Shown here: piece after piece, positions 52,701 to 63,819 of the stretch
How the letters are laid out: each line of letters begins with the position of its first letter
Numbering within the stretch: the stretch's first letter is position 1
Assembly (NCBI GenBank): GCA_009746045.1
Contig: RPFO01000213.1
Coordinates: forward strand, 13,523,221-13,587,220
Direction: 5' to 3'
Length of the DNA: 64,000 nucleotides
Source: Mesostigma viride
Taxonomy: Eukaryota > Streptophyta > Mesostigmatophyceae > Mesostigmatales > Mesostigmataceae
The notes under the pieces: model-generated
Told to the model about the DNA's origin: nothing
What the model saw: only the letters and a program-made list of their open reading frames with translations
Database searches by the model: none
Program-made: the position numbers and the translations under genes

Positions 52701-53360
52701 CTCGTTATTGGAATTCAGTAAAAGTTGTAAGATGGCCAATAATTACGAAGGCACTTCTACTAATACCTTCGGACAGTTGCGCATGACCATCATTGCGCAT
52801 GGGTACTCCGTACTAATTCAGCATGCCACGCTGGACAGCCTGCGCAATGGCAGCTAGCGAACCACGCGGCTGCTGGTATAAACACTGAACCGCTGAGGCC
52901 AGACGGACAATCAGCGCAACCCATGACAGTTGACAGCTCTAGGTACCAGCTAGCGGAACTGTCAATGTCAATTGTGACTGAACCTAGGACACACTAGTGC
53001 GGCCACACGGTGCCACGATACTACGCCGTGTGTCACCACCCCTTTGCGCCGCGCGTCACACTTACAGCGCGCCACGCGTCATCCCGACATTATGCCACAC
53101 GGCATCACCACATTGCGCCACGTGGCAATGTCTGATTGGCCGCTACTAGTCAAATAAATAACTAGTCCCAAATATAAAATAGAGACTTGTTGACACATTG
53201 AGTATTGGGCTCAGCCACAACACTGAGCTTAAAAATTAAATTAAATTATAACATGCCTCCGTGGGGAGGTCATGTAGCACATATTTCATGATGCCGGGAT
53301 GGGGTGGGGGAAGCCGCGTGATCGAACTATCCTAACTCTATCTAGAAAATCCTAACTGCA

Positions 53361-55075
53361 CTACTCATCAAAACGCCTCCTCCGCTTGGGGGGAGGTGGC
53401 TTGCCCACAGGGTCGGGCGTGTGCGCCTTGACAATCTTCTTCCACCGCGTCTTGTCCTGCATGGCAGTCCAAAGACGGGAGAGAGAGTGGATGCGGTGCT
53501 CAAACTGGGCTGGGACCACGAGGTCGTCCAGCAGCATCTGAACGTAGTTGGTGACAGGTTTCCCTACCCTTTTGGGAATGTCCTTGGGGCCAGGCCAGGT
53601 CAGAATGTGCCGCCCTGGCTGTCCAAGCCGCTGGGGGCCGGCCAGACCAAGGGTGGTGTCGACCTGGCTGGTGCGGGCAAGGTGTCCTACAAATGCTATC
53701 CTACGCTGTCTAATCTCGTCCGAAACACGAGGCATGCCATGATACAGAGACTCTGATGACGGACGCTCGGAAAAACCTACATTAAGGACCTGCCGGAGCA
53801 TCCTGTAAACTGTGCCGTCGAGCCGAGCTGCCAGTTTGGGGGGGAGGGTCCACGCCTCGGCGCCATACGTGAGCACCGTGAGGACGAGGACCTTGTAGAG
53901 CATGCGCTTGCGGTGCCCGTTCAGGCCCTTCGAGCGCCAGTAGGGTGTGAGCGAACGGAGCTTGGCCCAGGCAAGGCCAATGCGGGTGTCCACATCGTCG
54001 GCCGCCGGTGTCAGGAAGCCAGCTCCCCAACAGCTTGAAGCGGTCGCGAAACGGGACCTCCGTCCCGTCGAGCAGGCGCGGCAGCGGTGGTTTACTGGAT
54101 GCTCCTATCACCATCGCCTCAGTTTTGACACTAATCTCCAGCCCCACCGCCCGCGCCTCCAGGCCCAGGCAGTCCAGCCAGGTCTGAATGTGCTCGGGGC
54201 TCTCGATGAGGGTGGTATCATCCGCATAAATCAGGTCGGCAAGGCGGTAACCCGGTCTAACCCCGCCGTGCTCTTTCACGTTAAGGATGTCCAAGCCTGG
54301 CTCGAACCCCTTAAGAGCAGTAAAGCGCGCACGTGCCCGGCGCATGACGTGATCCACGACAATAATGATGTTCAGGTATGGGGACAGGACACAACCTTGC
54401 CACACCCCGTGGTGAAGGGGGAATGGTGGAGTGGTGCCCTCCGCAGTCCGCACTACTGCCTGTGAACCCTCATACAGACGGCGAATGGCAGCAATAAACG
54501 CAGGTGGTACCCGATCCAGAGCTAGGATGGCCCAAAGAGCCTCCCAGAGAACCGTGTCAAAGGCCTTGATATAGTCAACAAAAATGAAGACCAGCGGCAA
54601 ACTGTCAGGGGGAAGTCGACGCACCTCCTCCATCAACCGGCGCGCGACAAACACAGCCATGACAGTGTTACGACCACGACGGAAACCCATCTGAGACTCA
54701 CCCAGGTGTGGGTCCAGCGCGGCGCGGAGCCTGTGCAGCATCATGCGCATGAAGACCTTCAGCGCGGCGCTCTGGAGGCAGACACCCCGGTAGTTGCCGG
54801 GGTCAGCAGCAGAGCCCTTCTTGTACAGCATGACGCGGATGGCCGTCTGCCACTCAGCAGGCGGAGGCTCGTCAGAGAGCAGGACACGGTTGCAGAACGC
54901 CAGCAGAAGATCCCTAACCGCCAGATCAGGGGTCTTCAGCAGCTCAGCAGAAAGGTGGTCGGCACCGACCGCCGCATCGTACCGCAGGCGAGCAAGGGCG
55001 CCGTCCAGTTCCTTCAAAGTGAAGGGGGGGACGACGTCGTCAGTGGCAAGGCAGCCCTCCTGCAGGGCGGGGACT
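53361..55075 (-). pseudogene. LINE reverse transcriptase and C-terminal region
   Basis: RT fingers and palm are open from about 55075 to 53990: YKKGSAADPGNYRGVCLQSA, GFRRGRNTVMAVFVARRLME, FIFVDYIKAFDTVLWEALWA (first catalytic D), HHGVWQGCVLSPYL, and LIYADDTTLIES (YADD). After a phase change near 53990 the C-terminal part continues (LTVLTYGAEAWTLPPKLAAR, RRIAFVGHLAR) to a stop at 53361. RT copies the element RNA at the nicked target. QGCVLSPYL-type spacing is close to other LINEs. Confidence 0.85.
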
Positions 55076-56451
55076 TGGTAGTCCGCGGCCGAGGAGGGGG
55101 GCGCTGGCGGCGGCGGGGGTCCGGCGACCCCGAGGCGGGCGGCCGTCTCGGGGTGAAGCGGCGGGGGGGGGCGCGAGCCCCACCGGTCAAGGAAACATTG
55201 TGGGCCAACCAGCGGTCAAGGCTTACCGGCGCCGTGCCGTCCCCCGTGTGCTCCACCGGGGTGCGCTGCCGCCGGCCGCCGAGCCGGTCGAGGTGGTACC
55301 ACATGTCCTTGCCCTGGTTGCGGGCCTGGCAGGCCTTGGCATCCGCGATGCACTGGGCCGCCTCCGCGTCCTGAGCGTGCTCGTAGGCCTCCACAAGGGC
55401 GGCCTGGAGCAATGGTTTCTGCAGCGGGTCCCGGTTACGCTTGAGGCGGTGCCGGGCGGCCAAGACCTTGGGGTCCTGGCGGTAGAGCGGGCCGGGGCGG
55501 CGGCGGGGCATGACCGGCAGGTGCCGGGCCGCCAGCAACGGGGCACGGGCCGCAAAGCCCGCAAAAATGGCTGCGTTGGGGGCACCATTGTCCAGCTCGT
55601 CGACGTCCGCCCGGGCGTCCAGGGCCGACAGGTACTTCCATCGGCACCAGTTCCGCTCGTGCGCGGCGTCCGTCCAGTCCTCAGGATCTCCCTTGACCGG
55701 ACGTAGAGCAGACCAGTCAGGGCGGACCACTGGGGCGCGGCGCGCGGGGACGTGGAACCGGAGCCGAAGGGTCGCGCGCACCAACCGGTGGTCAGAGCAC
55801 ACCGTCGGCGTGTCAAACACTCGGGTGTCCAGAACCGAGGTGCACCTGGAAGTGCCGTACCACCACGTAGTCCAAACAGGCCTGACGGCCGTTAGGGCCA
55901 CGAAAAGTGACCAAGTCCTGTGAGGGACGTTGGAAGTGGCAGTTGACAGCAACCATCCCGCTATCCCGCAAAAAGGCAGAAAACAGCCCTGGGAGTGTTG
56001 TCGTTAGCAGTACTGTCAGCAGGCGCAAAGCGGCTGCCAGCAGTGCCCACGGGGAGCGTGGCATTGGCGTCAAGCAGCATAACCAAAAAGTGGCGGGCCG
56101 GGGTGACCCTCTCAAGGTCATGCAAGGATTCGAAGAACTCTCCTCACGGGCCGAATCAAGTAGACCACTGTGGGGTGCGTAGCCCACCCCCACCGTGAGG
56201 TGGTGTTTAGACCGCCCCTCGACAGAGGTGAAATGTGCTACCATAAGGCGTGGGGTTAGAAACTTAAGCGTGCTGAGGCTAGCAACTGCCAGCGGCGAGC
56301 ACAAAAGACCAACACCACCTTGGCCAGACGTACCGCTGCCAGCAAAGTAAAACCTCCAGCCACCCGCCAAGCGATCAGTGCTCACCATGCCAAGTGGCAC
56401 CGTGCGGCGGTGTTCCTGGACGCCTAATATAGATACACGAGCTTCACATCC
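55076..56451 (-). pseudogene. LINE APE-type endonuclease and linker
   Basis: Motifs in order on the minus strand: VSILGVQEHRR with the metal-binding E (near 56425), GVGYAPHSG, FRGPNGRQACLDYVVVR, and TVCSDHRLVRATLRL with the SDH signature of the APE/DNase I fold (near 55800). At least two phase changes occur (near 56120 and 55860). A charged linker leads into RT. The first strands of the domain are missing at the 5' truncation point. Confidence 0.8.
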
Positions 56452-56561
56452 CACTGAGCTTCACATCCCAATACTCCCACAGGTTCAGTCATGTTAACAT
56501 GGACCTGTCATGCTGCAGCAAATATATATCATAACAGCATAAATCAGAATATATCATAACA

Positions 56562-56888
56562 GCATGGCTACGTTCTGTGGAGGATAGGCTGAACCTTAGG
56601 ACTCCCATGTTCTTTGGTGACATTGCCATCAATCCTCTTATGCTACACACCAGGATGCTGCCAGCTGATGCTGAGCAGGCATGCATGGAAGGAGAAGCTA
56701 GAGGCCAAGTTCCTCAAGCTGAGGCAGAAAGACAAGGGCTGGAGTGTCCTAGAACCTAACGTTGGACAACAGGTTGTTGTGTGGAAGGAGCCAAGCTTTC
56801 CAGGGAAACGTGGCAGCTGGCATGATGGGGTGGTGACCCAAGTAGAAGCCGCTGGCCATAAGTGCTGGGTGGCCATTACATCCTGCCC
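56562..56888 (+). pseudogene. Copia-2 integrase, second part
   Basis: It continues the frame that stopped at 42256 with RLNLRTPMFFGDIAINPLML, and after a phase change gives a basic helix (KLEAKFLKLRQKD) and the SH3-like end QQVVVWKEP...GSWHDGVVTQV. This corresponds to GDQVLYYREG...SGRWHGPAEI in copia-1 integrase. It ends where the fold-back element begins (56889). No copia-2 RT follows in the window. Confidence 0.75.
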
Positions 56889-57282
56889 AGGATGTAAGAA
56901 TATGCGTTAACCTTAGCTAAAAGGTTTGCGCATAAAAAGTATAAGCAGTAGCTTGTACAACTTAAAACCTTTGCGCGTTGGGGCGGAATATTAAGCGGCT
57001 CCCTAACTAGGGTTTTACTTCCGCATCGAATTACTAATTCGATATCGAATTACTGATTCGATATTAATCCCGGGAAGGTCCGATATCTACCTCGCTAGGC
57101 GATTAATTAGGTCCGACCGGTGCCCCGGCGGATCCCCCCAAATAATCCCTACTCGGCACTGGCCCCACGAGGTTTCGAACCCATGACTTCCGCGCCGCGC
57201 CGGTTCTAAGTTGTACAAGCTACTGCTTATACTTTTTATGCGCAAACCTTTTAGCTAAGGTTAACGCATATTCTTACATCCT
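56889..57282. mobile_element. Fold-back element with 76-bp inverted arms
   Basis: Arms 56889-56964 and 57207-57282 are near-perfect reverse complements beginning AGGATGTAAGAATATGCG. The 240-bp loop region has nested short palindromes (attcgatatcgaat-type, 57025-57065) and, on the minus strand, a box-B-like GGGTTCGAAACC (57171-57182) with a weak box-A-like tataagcagtagcttg upstream. It may be a SINE-derived or MITE-type element. No target duplication is evident. Confidence 0.65.
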
Positions 57283-57286
57283 GCGC

Positions 57287-57358
57287 AGGATGTAAGAATA
57301 TGCGTTAACCTTAGCTAAAAGGTTTGCGCATAAAAAGTATAAGCAGTAGCTTGTACAA
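57287..57358 (+). repeat. Third copy of the fold-back arm
   Basis: It repeats the left arm (AGGATGTAAGAATATGCG...GTACAACT) directly after the right arm, separated by gcgc, producing a second, tighter palindrome centred at about 57284. It could be the start of another copy truncated after its first arm. Confidence 0.85.
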
Positions 57359-57658
57359 CTCCATTGATGGCTCCGAGGCAGTGCACCGTCTGTCCTGGTC
57401 AAAGATCCGTCCCCGGGGAGGTAATCAAGGAGACCTCTTTCAGGTGCCCGTTGGTGTACAAGGCGGGGGTGACGTGGAACTTCCTGATCAGGGTGCTACA
57501 GCTGTATCGAGCCCTCAGGGTGACCCTGGCCCGGCCCCTGGGGTACCTTCACATACGGTGGTTGGGCAAGCAGGCGGACAGGCTGCACCTCCGGAACGGC
57601 CCGACACCAGGCCTAGGGGTGTGCGTCTATCAGATATTGTACAGGCTTTGCAAATGCA
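57359..57658 (+). other. Unassigned open stretch before the gypsy fragment
   Basis: Two overlapping frames are open here. One (in phase with the fragment that follows) is Gly/Pro-rich: QVPVGVQGGGDVELPDQGAT. The composition resembles a retroelement linker, and the join at about 57659 to the gypsy unknown ORF looks like a recombination point. I do not assign a product. Confidence 0.35.
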
Positions 57659-58132
57659 GGTGGTCCTAACGCAGCATAGGTATTACTGGGCCTTTCTGGG
57701 CCTTTTTCCTGATGGCGTGTGGGCCGATGTTTTCCTCACTGTAGATAGGCATGATAACGCGGACGACGTGGCCCACTACCATGCGTATCTGGATGTTCTG
57801 CTGGCCTCGCGTGGTACCTATCAGACTGATGGCAACTAGATAGAGGGCCTTAGGCCCGACCTGAGGGTGTTGTCCCTCCGGTATATAGAGTCGCCCTCAT
57901 ATTCTGGCCAGTTGGTTGGTCGTTCTTTGTCCTTGGTGCTGACTTTGTTCACTTTGTGTGTCCTGCCCAGTGCCGTCCCTCCCGGCAAGGCCTCCGTGCC
58001 AGGCAGTTAGGGGATCCTCCCACCAGGCTTGGTGCTGGTTAACCCTACACCACTCAGGGTGGAACCGAGTCAACTTGTTGGTGCTTTGTATCTTGGATGG
58101 CCTGTCGATTGTGTTGGAGTTGTGTTGGGTGC
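57659..58132 (+). pseudogene. Fragment of the gypsy unknown ORF end and 3' region
   Basis: 57659-57839 encodes the last 60 codons of the unknown gypsy ORF (LTQHRYYWAFLGLFPDGVWA to YQTDGN), with a few changes from gypsy-1. The following 290 bp match the gypsy 3' untranslated region at 39403-39690. It is oriented opposite to the LTRs that follow, so it is a separate remnant or part of an inversion. Confidence 0.85.
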
Positions 58133-58683
58133 TGTTACGCCGCAAGCCTCGGCCGCCACCTCTACCTCTACCGGTCCTGATTCTACCTAAACTAGTGAGG
58201 CCGCTTCTATTTACACCCCTAGCGAAAGACGACCGAGACGAACCAGATCTCAATGCATTTACATATGTATTCATTGAGAATGATAGATTACGGAGGTGAG
58301 ATTGCATTTACATATGTACTACTGTAATATGCCATAGGCCATTTAATCAAACCCGTTTACTCCAGGAAAAGAGGAAGGAAACACAACTAAACTGCCGTGA
58401 CCCAAGCCTATATGTGTTAATTCATTTAACACACGCCGAGTGACCACACAAGGAGTGGAACGTGCATAAATGGTCACCAACGGTCCAACAGGCTCGGGCC
58501 GACCTGGCCCTCGCCTGCAGAAACACAGAAACACAGGCAGGTGCACAGATGCACGCCGGTCCACTACATTCTACAAAAGGATAAGGACCACTAATATAGT
58601 ACGCGGCGCGGCGCCCAAAGGCACCCAATATACCACAGTACTGTTACGGGGACAATCATGTCCAAACTAGAACTGCACGTAAC
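58133..58683 (-). repeat. Gypsy LTR-A, truncated, next to LTR-B
   Basis: Minus-strand gypsy LTR lacking about 70 bp of its start; its 3' terminus (TGTTACGCC on the plus strand) is at 58133. It contains an internal tandem duplication around tgcatttacatatgt (58250-58315). It joins LTR-B head to tail without intervening DNA. Confidence 0.85.
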
Positions 58684-59254
58684 TGTTACGCCGCAAGCCT
58701 CGGCCACCACCTCTACCTCTACCTGTCCTGATACTACCTAAACTAGTGAGGCTGCTTCTATATACACCCCTAGCGAAAGACGACCGAGACGAACCAGATC
58801 TCAATGCATTTACATATGTACTACTGTAATACGCCATAGGCCATTTAATCAAACCCGTTTACTCCAGGAAAAGAGGAAGGAAACACAACTAAACTGCCGT
58901 GACCCAAGCTAATATGTGTTAATTCATTTAACACACGCCGAGTGACCACACAAGGAGTGGAACGTGCATAAATGGTCACCAACGGTCCAACAGGCTCGGG
59001 CCGACCTGGCCCTTGCCTGCAGAAACACAGAAACACAGGCAGGTGCACAGATGCACGCCTGTCCACTACATTCTACAAAAGGATAAGGACCACTAATATA
59101 GTACGCGGCGCGGCGCCCAAAGGCACCCACTATACCACAGTACTGTTACGGGGACAATCATGTCCAAACTAGAACTGCACGTAACCTAGGAACAACCGAG
59201 GCCAAGGACCTAATTTACGTCCGTAACTACAACGAATTGTTACGCGACGTAACA
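58684..59254 (-). repeat. Gypsy LTR-B, 3' LTR of gypsy-2
   Basis: A full 571-bp LTR with ends TGTTACGTC (at 59254, minus strand) and GGCGTAACA (at 58684). The minus strand has GTGGGGGGGAGG directly upstream, the polypurine tract of gypsy-2. It differs from gypsy-1 LTRs at many positions, so the two copies come from different insertions of one family. Confidence 0.9.
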
Positions 59255-59627
59255 CCTCCCCCCCACAAAAGGTAGGGAGCCCTCTCCCTACGCAGAGAGG
59301 AGGGAACCAAAGGGGTAGGAAAAACCTAATGCACCCAGCACATACCAACACAATCGATAGACCATCCCAGATACAAAGCACCAATAGTTCACACGGTCTC
59401 CACCACCACGCCGGGTGGTGTAGGGTTAGCCAGCACCAAGCCTGGTGGTAGGTTCCCCTAACTGCCTGGAACGGAGTCCTGGCCGGGGGGGACGGCACTG
59501 GGCAGGACACACAGAGTAAACACATCAGCGCTAAGGACCAAGAACAGCCAACCAACTGGCCAGAATATGAGGGCGACTCTACATACCGGAGGGACAACAC
59601 CCTCAGGTCGGGCCTAAGGCCCTCTAT

Positions 59628-61924
59628 CTAGTGGCCATCCGTCTGGTAAGTGCCACGAGAGGCCAGCAGGACCTCCAGGTAGGCCTGGTAGTGGGCCACA
59701 TCCTCGACATTGTCATGCCTATCTACAGTGAGGAAAACATCGGCCCACACGCCGTCAGGAAAGAGGCCCAGGAAGGCCCAGTAATACCTATGCTGCGTGA
59801 GGACGACCTGGCCACGGGCCCAGTCCAGAAAGCCACAGGCAAAGAGGCGAAGGAAAGGCTCTACCGCGATCAGGCAAAGGGCCCGCAGGAGGAGGCGATG
59901 GTACCGGATCCGAGGGCGCATACCCGTCGGGAAGAACAGGTCCACCAGGGGCTCCACGTTGGACGGCCACAACCGGATGTGCCGAACCTCGCGGGAGCGC
60001 CACCGACGAACACACTGTCGCGACCCGAATGTCTCTAGGTAGTCGCTGGCCCGAGGAGGAGGGTGACCGCGGGAGTCTAGACCCTGGCCCGGGATAGGCG
60101 CCGGGCGACGGGCATCCCACTCAAGGATGGGCTGGAGGACCGTAGTGTACGCCGCACCCGGCACCGCAGGAAACTCTACTGTAAGGGCATCCGAAGCCAT
60201 AATGCCCAGAGGGGAGGGTAAGCCCACTGGAACCCACCGTAGGTGTCCAAGTCGTTGTGGCGCCTAGCCCAGCGATACAGAACGCGCCGGACCAGGATCT
60301 CACCCTCGAACACCGGATCAGCTAAAATAACCATGTCGAAGGAGGCCGATCAGTCTCAATGGGTAGGCCACGATCCCGGGCGCCCGACACACCTGGGAGA
60401 ACCCGTAGGACATGGGAGAGATGGCAAGCTCAGCAGAGGCGCGCGGCAGGTCACACTGTCGGCAGGCGAGTGCGGACATACCATACCCGGAATGGGCGTG
60501 TCGCGCGACTCCGGCGTCGCATGCACCACAGAAGGGCCCTGTCCCGATCACCCTGGGACAACTCCCGGAGGGAATCGGCAGCGCGGGTGGCGCGAGGATC
60601 CTGACCGGTGGACCGAACAACCGCGGCCAAAGACCGCGAGGCCGAAGGAGGAGGGACCGAAGCAGGGGCCGACGCAGGGGCAGGAGCCGACACCGACGCA
60701 GGGGCACTGGTAAAACAGGAGGTCGCGCCGGACCCGAAGCCAGAGAGGGCCGTGACGGACCCGCCATCGACGCAGGCGCGCCGGTCTCCGTTGCCGGTGC
60801 ACCCTCAGGCCACATATTGAAGATAGGGCCCGTAGGGACAGGCAGCCGGCATAAGATTGGTTACCATCCAAGCTCCAGTCGGGCACCGGATCCTCTGCGG
60901 GGGACCACCCTCCCAAAGCCTGGGATGATCGCCCGTGTCGCTGAAGAAACCACGAACTGGCTGTGAGGGCGCAGCGGACGGCCCAGAGGGGCGACGGCGG
61001 GCACAGCCGAAGGGGCTGAAGACTCGCGCCGAGGCGCGGGAACGTCGGCCGCAGGCACAGAGGCAACCGGAGGTGTCGGAGCCGCAGCAACCGAAGGGGT
61101 AGGGGGCGCCGGCGAAACCACAGGTGCCGAAAAACCGAAGGGGTAGGGGGCGCGGACACCACAGACACCCCACCTGGCGTGGCCGGAGTCTGCGCTTGGG
61201 CCGCCAGGAAGGCCCCGAACGCCGTGGTCAGGGACTGGATCTGAGCCTGCATAGCCGAGACCGTCGCCGAAAGAGGATCAGGCAAACCCGAAGGGGTAGG
61301 CTCCACTGCAACACCCGGGTCGACCGAGGGGACGACGGGACCGGAGAGGGAGGAACAGACGCCGAGGAGGCGGACGCAGCGCTCGAGGCAGAATAATCTG
61401 GAGTATAATGTACCTCGGCTGGGGCGCCCGAAGGGGCAGGACCACTAACCGCTAGTCCCGCCGACTGATCAGCTATCTCCATGAATTCTACGGCCCGTAA
61501 AAGGTCGCAGGGGTTCTCATCTACCTCAGCATCACCCTCAGCCGGAAGCCAGGGAACACCTCCCGTAGGCAGGTACGGCCCACAGGGGTAGAGGTAGGAG
61601 AACACACGGCAGCACCGGAGAACCGCATCTATCTGTCCCAAGGCGGGACAGCTGGAACCACACCCCAACAAACAGTGTCCGGCATCGTCGAACCCGTGCA
61701 GGACAAGCTGGTGCGGCTCATCAGGGGAAGGACCATACCACGTGACCCCGAAGAGGGCCGCCCTGACTAAGCCCGCATGTTGGGCCTGAAGGGCCGGCTG
61801 CACAACGCCACCCGGTAACTGATCGCGACACCCAGCGGCCCGGAAGGGCCTCGAAATACAGCTCAGGGTCCGGTGGGGGCGGGGACGGCAGCGAGCTCTC
61901 AGCCGGAGGGGTAGGCTCTGACAT
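59628..61924 (-). pseudogene. Large unknown 3' ORF in gypsy-2
   Basis: Homologue of 37081-39402. It starts at 61924 with MSEPTPPAESSLPSPPPPDP and ELYFEALPGRWVSR, continues after a phase change with VLHGFDDAGHCLLGCGSSCP and ENPCDLLRAVEFMEIADQSA, then a Pro/Ala-rich linker with SATVSAMQAQIQSL. The C-terminal domain is open from about 60227 (in phase: VRRWRSREVRHIRLWPSNVE, LTQHRYYWAFLGLFPDGVWA) to the stop at 59628. Its frameshifts are at different places from those of gypsy-1, so a single long protein is ancestral. Function is unknown; no transmembrane segment or protease, polymerase or zinc-knuckle motif is seen. Confidence 0.75.
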
Positions 61925-62000
61925 GACGGCTGCGGAGGGGAGGGGACAACCAACCATCCGTCGACAGCAGACATAACATAAGAGAGGAGAAGGTCTACAA

Positions 62001-63819
62001 CTAGAGCTTATGCAGGGTTTTATACTCCTGCAGCAGGCGACTACACCCATCTAGCTCACTCTCAGTATACCAGACCTTATCTACCTCACTACGAGCATAC
62101 ATCCACTTCACCTTATACTGGCGCTGGGTACCGCGGCCTTTTTGATATCTCTATGGGCCACGATACCCTCTACCTCATCCTCTACCTCACCAGTATCCGG
62201 GTTATGCTCTAAAGGGGCAGGGGCTAATTCTCTACCAGCGAACGTGCTCTGATGATAGAGCTTCAGCTGGCTTCTATGAAAGGTGCGAGAGTGGGTCTGC
62301 CAAGAGGTAGGAATATCTATCTCATACAGAAATTACCTACTCTAGACAACACACGGAAGGGTCCTAAGAAGGCGGGCCTAAGTTTCACTTTCAGTTCAGC
62401 TTCGAACTTATGAGCGAAGCGGCCAACACGGGGGCCTTCTACTAAGACTAAATCTCCTATTTCTATCTCAGGTGCTCTTCTATCTAATGAGGCACGCAAC
62501 CTAGCAAGGTATTTGGCCTGCGCCCTATGGTACCCTGCAATAGCGTTGTCGTGTGCATTCTTCATCTTATCTAATAACGCCTGCACACCTTCTACAGTAT
62601 CCCGGGACACATCATCCTTGTCCCTTAAAGGACTAGCTAAGAGAGAGGTAGGGGTAAGAGGTTGTCTACCAGTATCTAGGAAGAAGGGCGTATAACCATG
62701 CGCAGCCTGAGGGCAGTTGTTAAGGGAAAACTCTACCAAACATAGATAATCCTCCCAATCACTCCCAGAGCCATTCACATAGTGACGCAGAGCTTCTTCC
62801 ACTACCCTATTCAAACGTTCTACTAAATGAGACGAGGAGGAGTGGTAGGCAGTACCGAAGGTGACCTTGGTACCGATAGCAGCGAAGAACTGCTGCCAAA
62901 AATCAGAAGTAAATAACTTATCCTTATCACTAATAAACTGCCTACTCAAACCATGATATCTATATACGTTATTAAGGTATAGGCGTGCGCAATCGCGTGC
63001 GGTGAGTTCTAAGGGACACGGCACGAGATGACACATACGAGTAAAACGATCTACAAAAACAAGGATCTGGGCGTTACCTCTATCATTCTTCCTAAAAGGT
63101 CCTACAAAATCCATCATAATGGAGTCCCACGGCATGATGGGATCAGGTAAGGTCCTAGGCTCTGCTATCTGTCCTACATTGTTGGGTTTCATCTCCTGGC
63201 AAGATTGACAGGTTCTAACATACTCATCTACATCCTTTAAAAGGGAAGGCCAGTAGTAAGAGCGGGCTACTAGGTCCCGTACCCGTTTACCACCCTGATG
63301 AGCAGCTAAGTCATGCAACTCAAAGAGCAAGGAGGAGCGACAGATAGGAGGGACATACAGGCGCCATTGAGGGGGAGAATCTGCTATCTGCACATATAAA
63401 AATCCACCTACAAATTTACAAGGGTGCTTGCCTAATTGTTGGGGATGGGCAGCAATGGCAGCTAATGCTTCCGGCTCAGTGGCCGTAAATCTACTAATAA
63501 GGCGTTCAAGATCAGAGGTAGGCATCGCTACAGAGGTATCCAGAACAGGTTTAAAGAGATCTCCTACCGCCTTGCCAAAGAGAAGGGGAGGTCCTAGAGG
63601 GACTATGTTTTCATAAGACTTTCCTGACCTAGTCGCTATATGGCTAAGCGGTATAGAAATTTTATTTTTCCCCTCCCCCCCCACCGAGACCACAGGAAGG
63701 GCCTCACACGGGAGAGAGAGTCCTACGTGAGAAAGGAGATCAGGCATGCGAACAGCTGTATGAAAGAGGTAGGCATAGGATTCATCATCAGGTAGTTCAC
63801 CATACGGGGTTACACCCAT
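62001..63819 (-). CDS. Gypsy-2 integrase with chromodomain
   Basis: Open from 63819 (MGVTPYGELPDDESYAYLFH) for 500 codons to 62317. It shows the same HHCC finger and DDE core as gypsy-1 (MMDFVGPF, FISDKDKLFTSDFW, SHLVERLNRVVEEAL). A small indel near 62325 shifts the phase, after which the GPY/F tail and chromodomain continue to about 62001 (minus-strand stop at 62001-62003). Upstream it overlaps the central polypurine tract, which is in phase here. Only the C-terminal frameshift appears inactivating. Confidence 0.9.
63664..63682 (-). promoter_or_regulatory. Candidate central polypurine tract of gypsy-2
   Basis: On the minus strand: GTGGGGGGGGAGGGGAAAAA. It has the same core as the 3' polypurine tracts (GTG(7-8)AGG before the LTRs) and the same position as 35321-35338. 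Eight Gs keep the integrase frame open here. Confidence 0.6.

Larger units (their letters stand above)
53231..56451 (-). mobile_element. LINE with APE-type endonuclease and RT, 5' truncated
   Basis: A 3.2-kb insertion flanked by CACTGAGCTT (53221-53230 and 56452-56461), single in the left LTR. On the minus strand an apurinic-type endonuclease comes first, then RT, then a C-terminal region. The 3' end, at the left, has an AT-rich tail (ataatttaatttaattttt) rather than plain poly(A). The 5' end starts inside the endonuclease, so the element is truncated and ORF1 is absent. It differs in sequence from the neighbouring LINE fragment; the two are not pieces of one insertion because each has its own target duplication. 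Confidence 0.85.
42257..56561. mobile_element. 14.3-kb non-coding LTR element (LARD-like) inserted in copia-2
   Basis: Near-identical direct repeats of about 0.65 kb (42257-42909 and, interrupted, 50963-56561) begin TGTTA and end TAACA. The whole is flanked by the perfect 5-bp duplication GCATG (42252-42256 and 56562-56566), and joining the outer flanks restores an open copia-2 integrase frame. The internal region (42910-50962, 8.05 kb) has no gag or pol frame. It carries duplicated blocks, a pogo-like insertion and a 9-bp tandem repeat. Such structures are called large retrotransposon derivatives and depend on another element for proteins. I see no convincing primer-binding or polypurine site next to the LTRs. 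Confidence 0.8.
50963..56561. repeat. Right LTR of the 14.3-kb element, split by two LINEs
   Basis: LTR sequence is present at 50963-51041, 52717-53230 and 56462-56561, about 693 bp in all. Relative to the left LTR it lacks 10 bp near 52976 and has 26 extra bases (about 56491-56516) and a 25-bp tandem duplication at its end, so TAACA occurs twice and the second copy abuts GCATG. LINE insertions at 51042-52700 and 53231-56451 each carry target duplications that are single in the left LTR. Confidence 0.85.

Noticed and set aside
53947-55706. Plus-strand frames of 100-220 codons over the LINE
   Set aside because: They are antisense shadows of the RT and endonuclease frames in GC-rich DNA.
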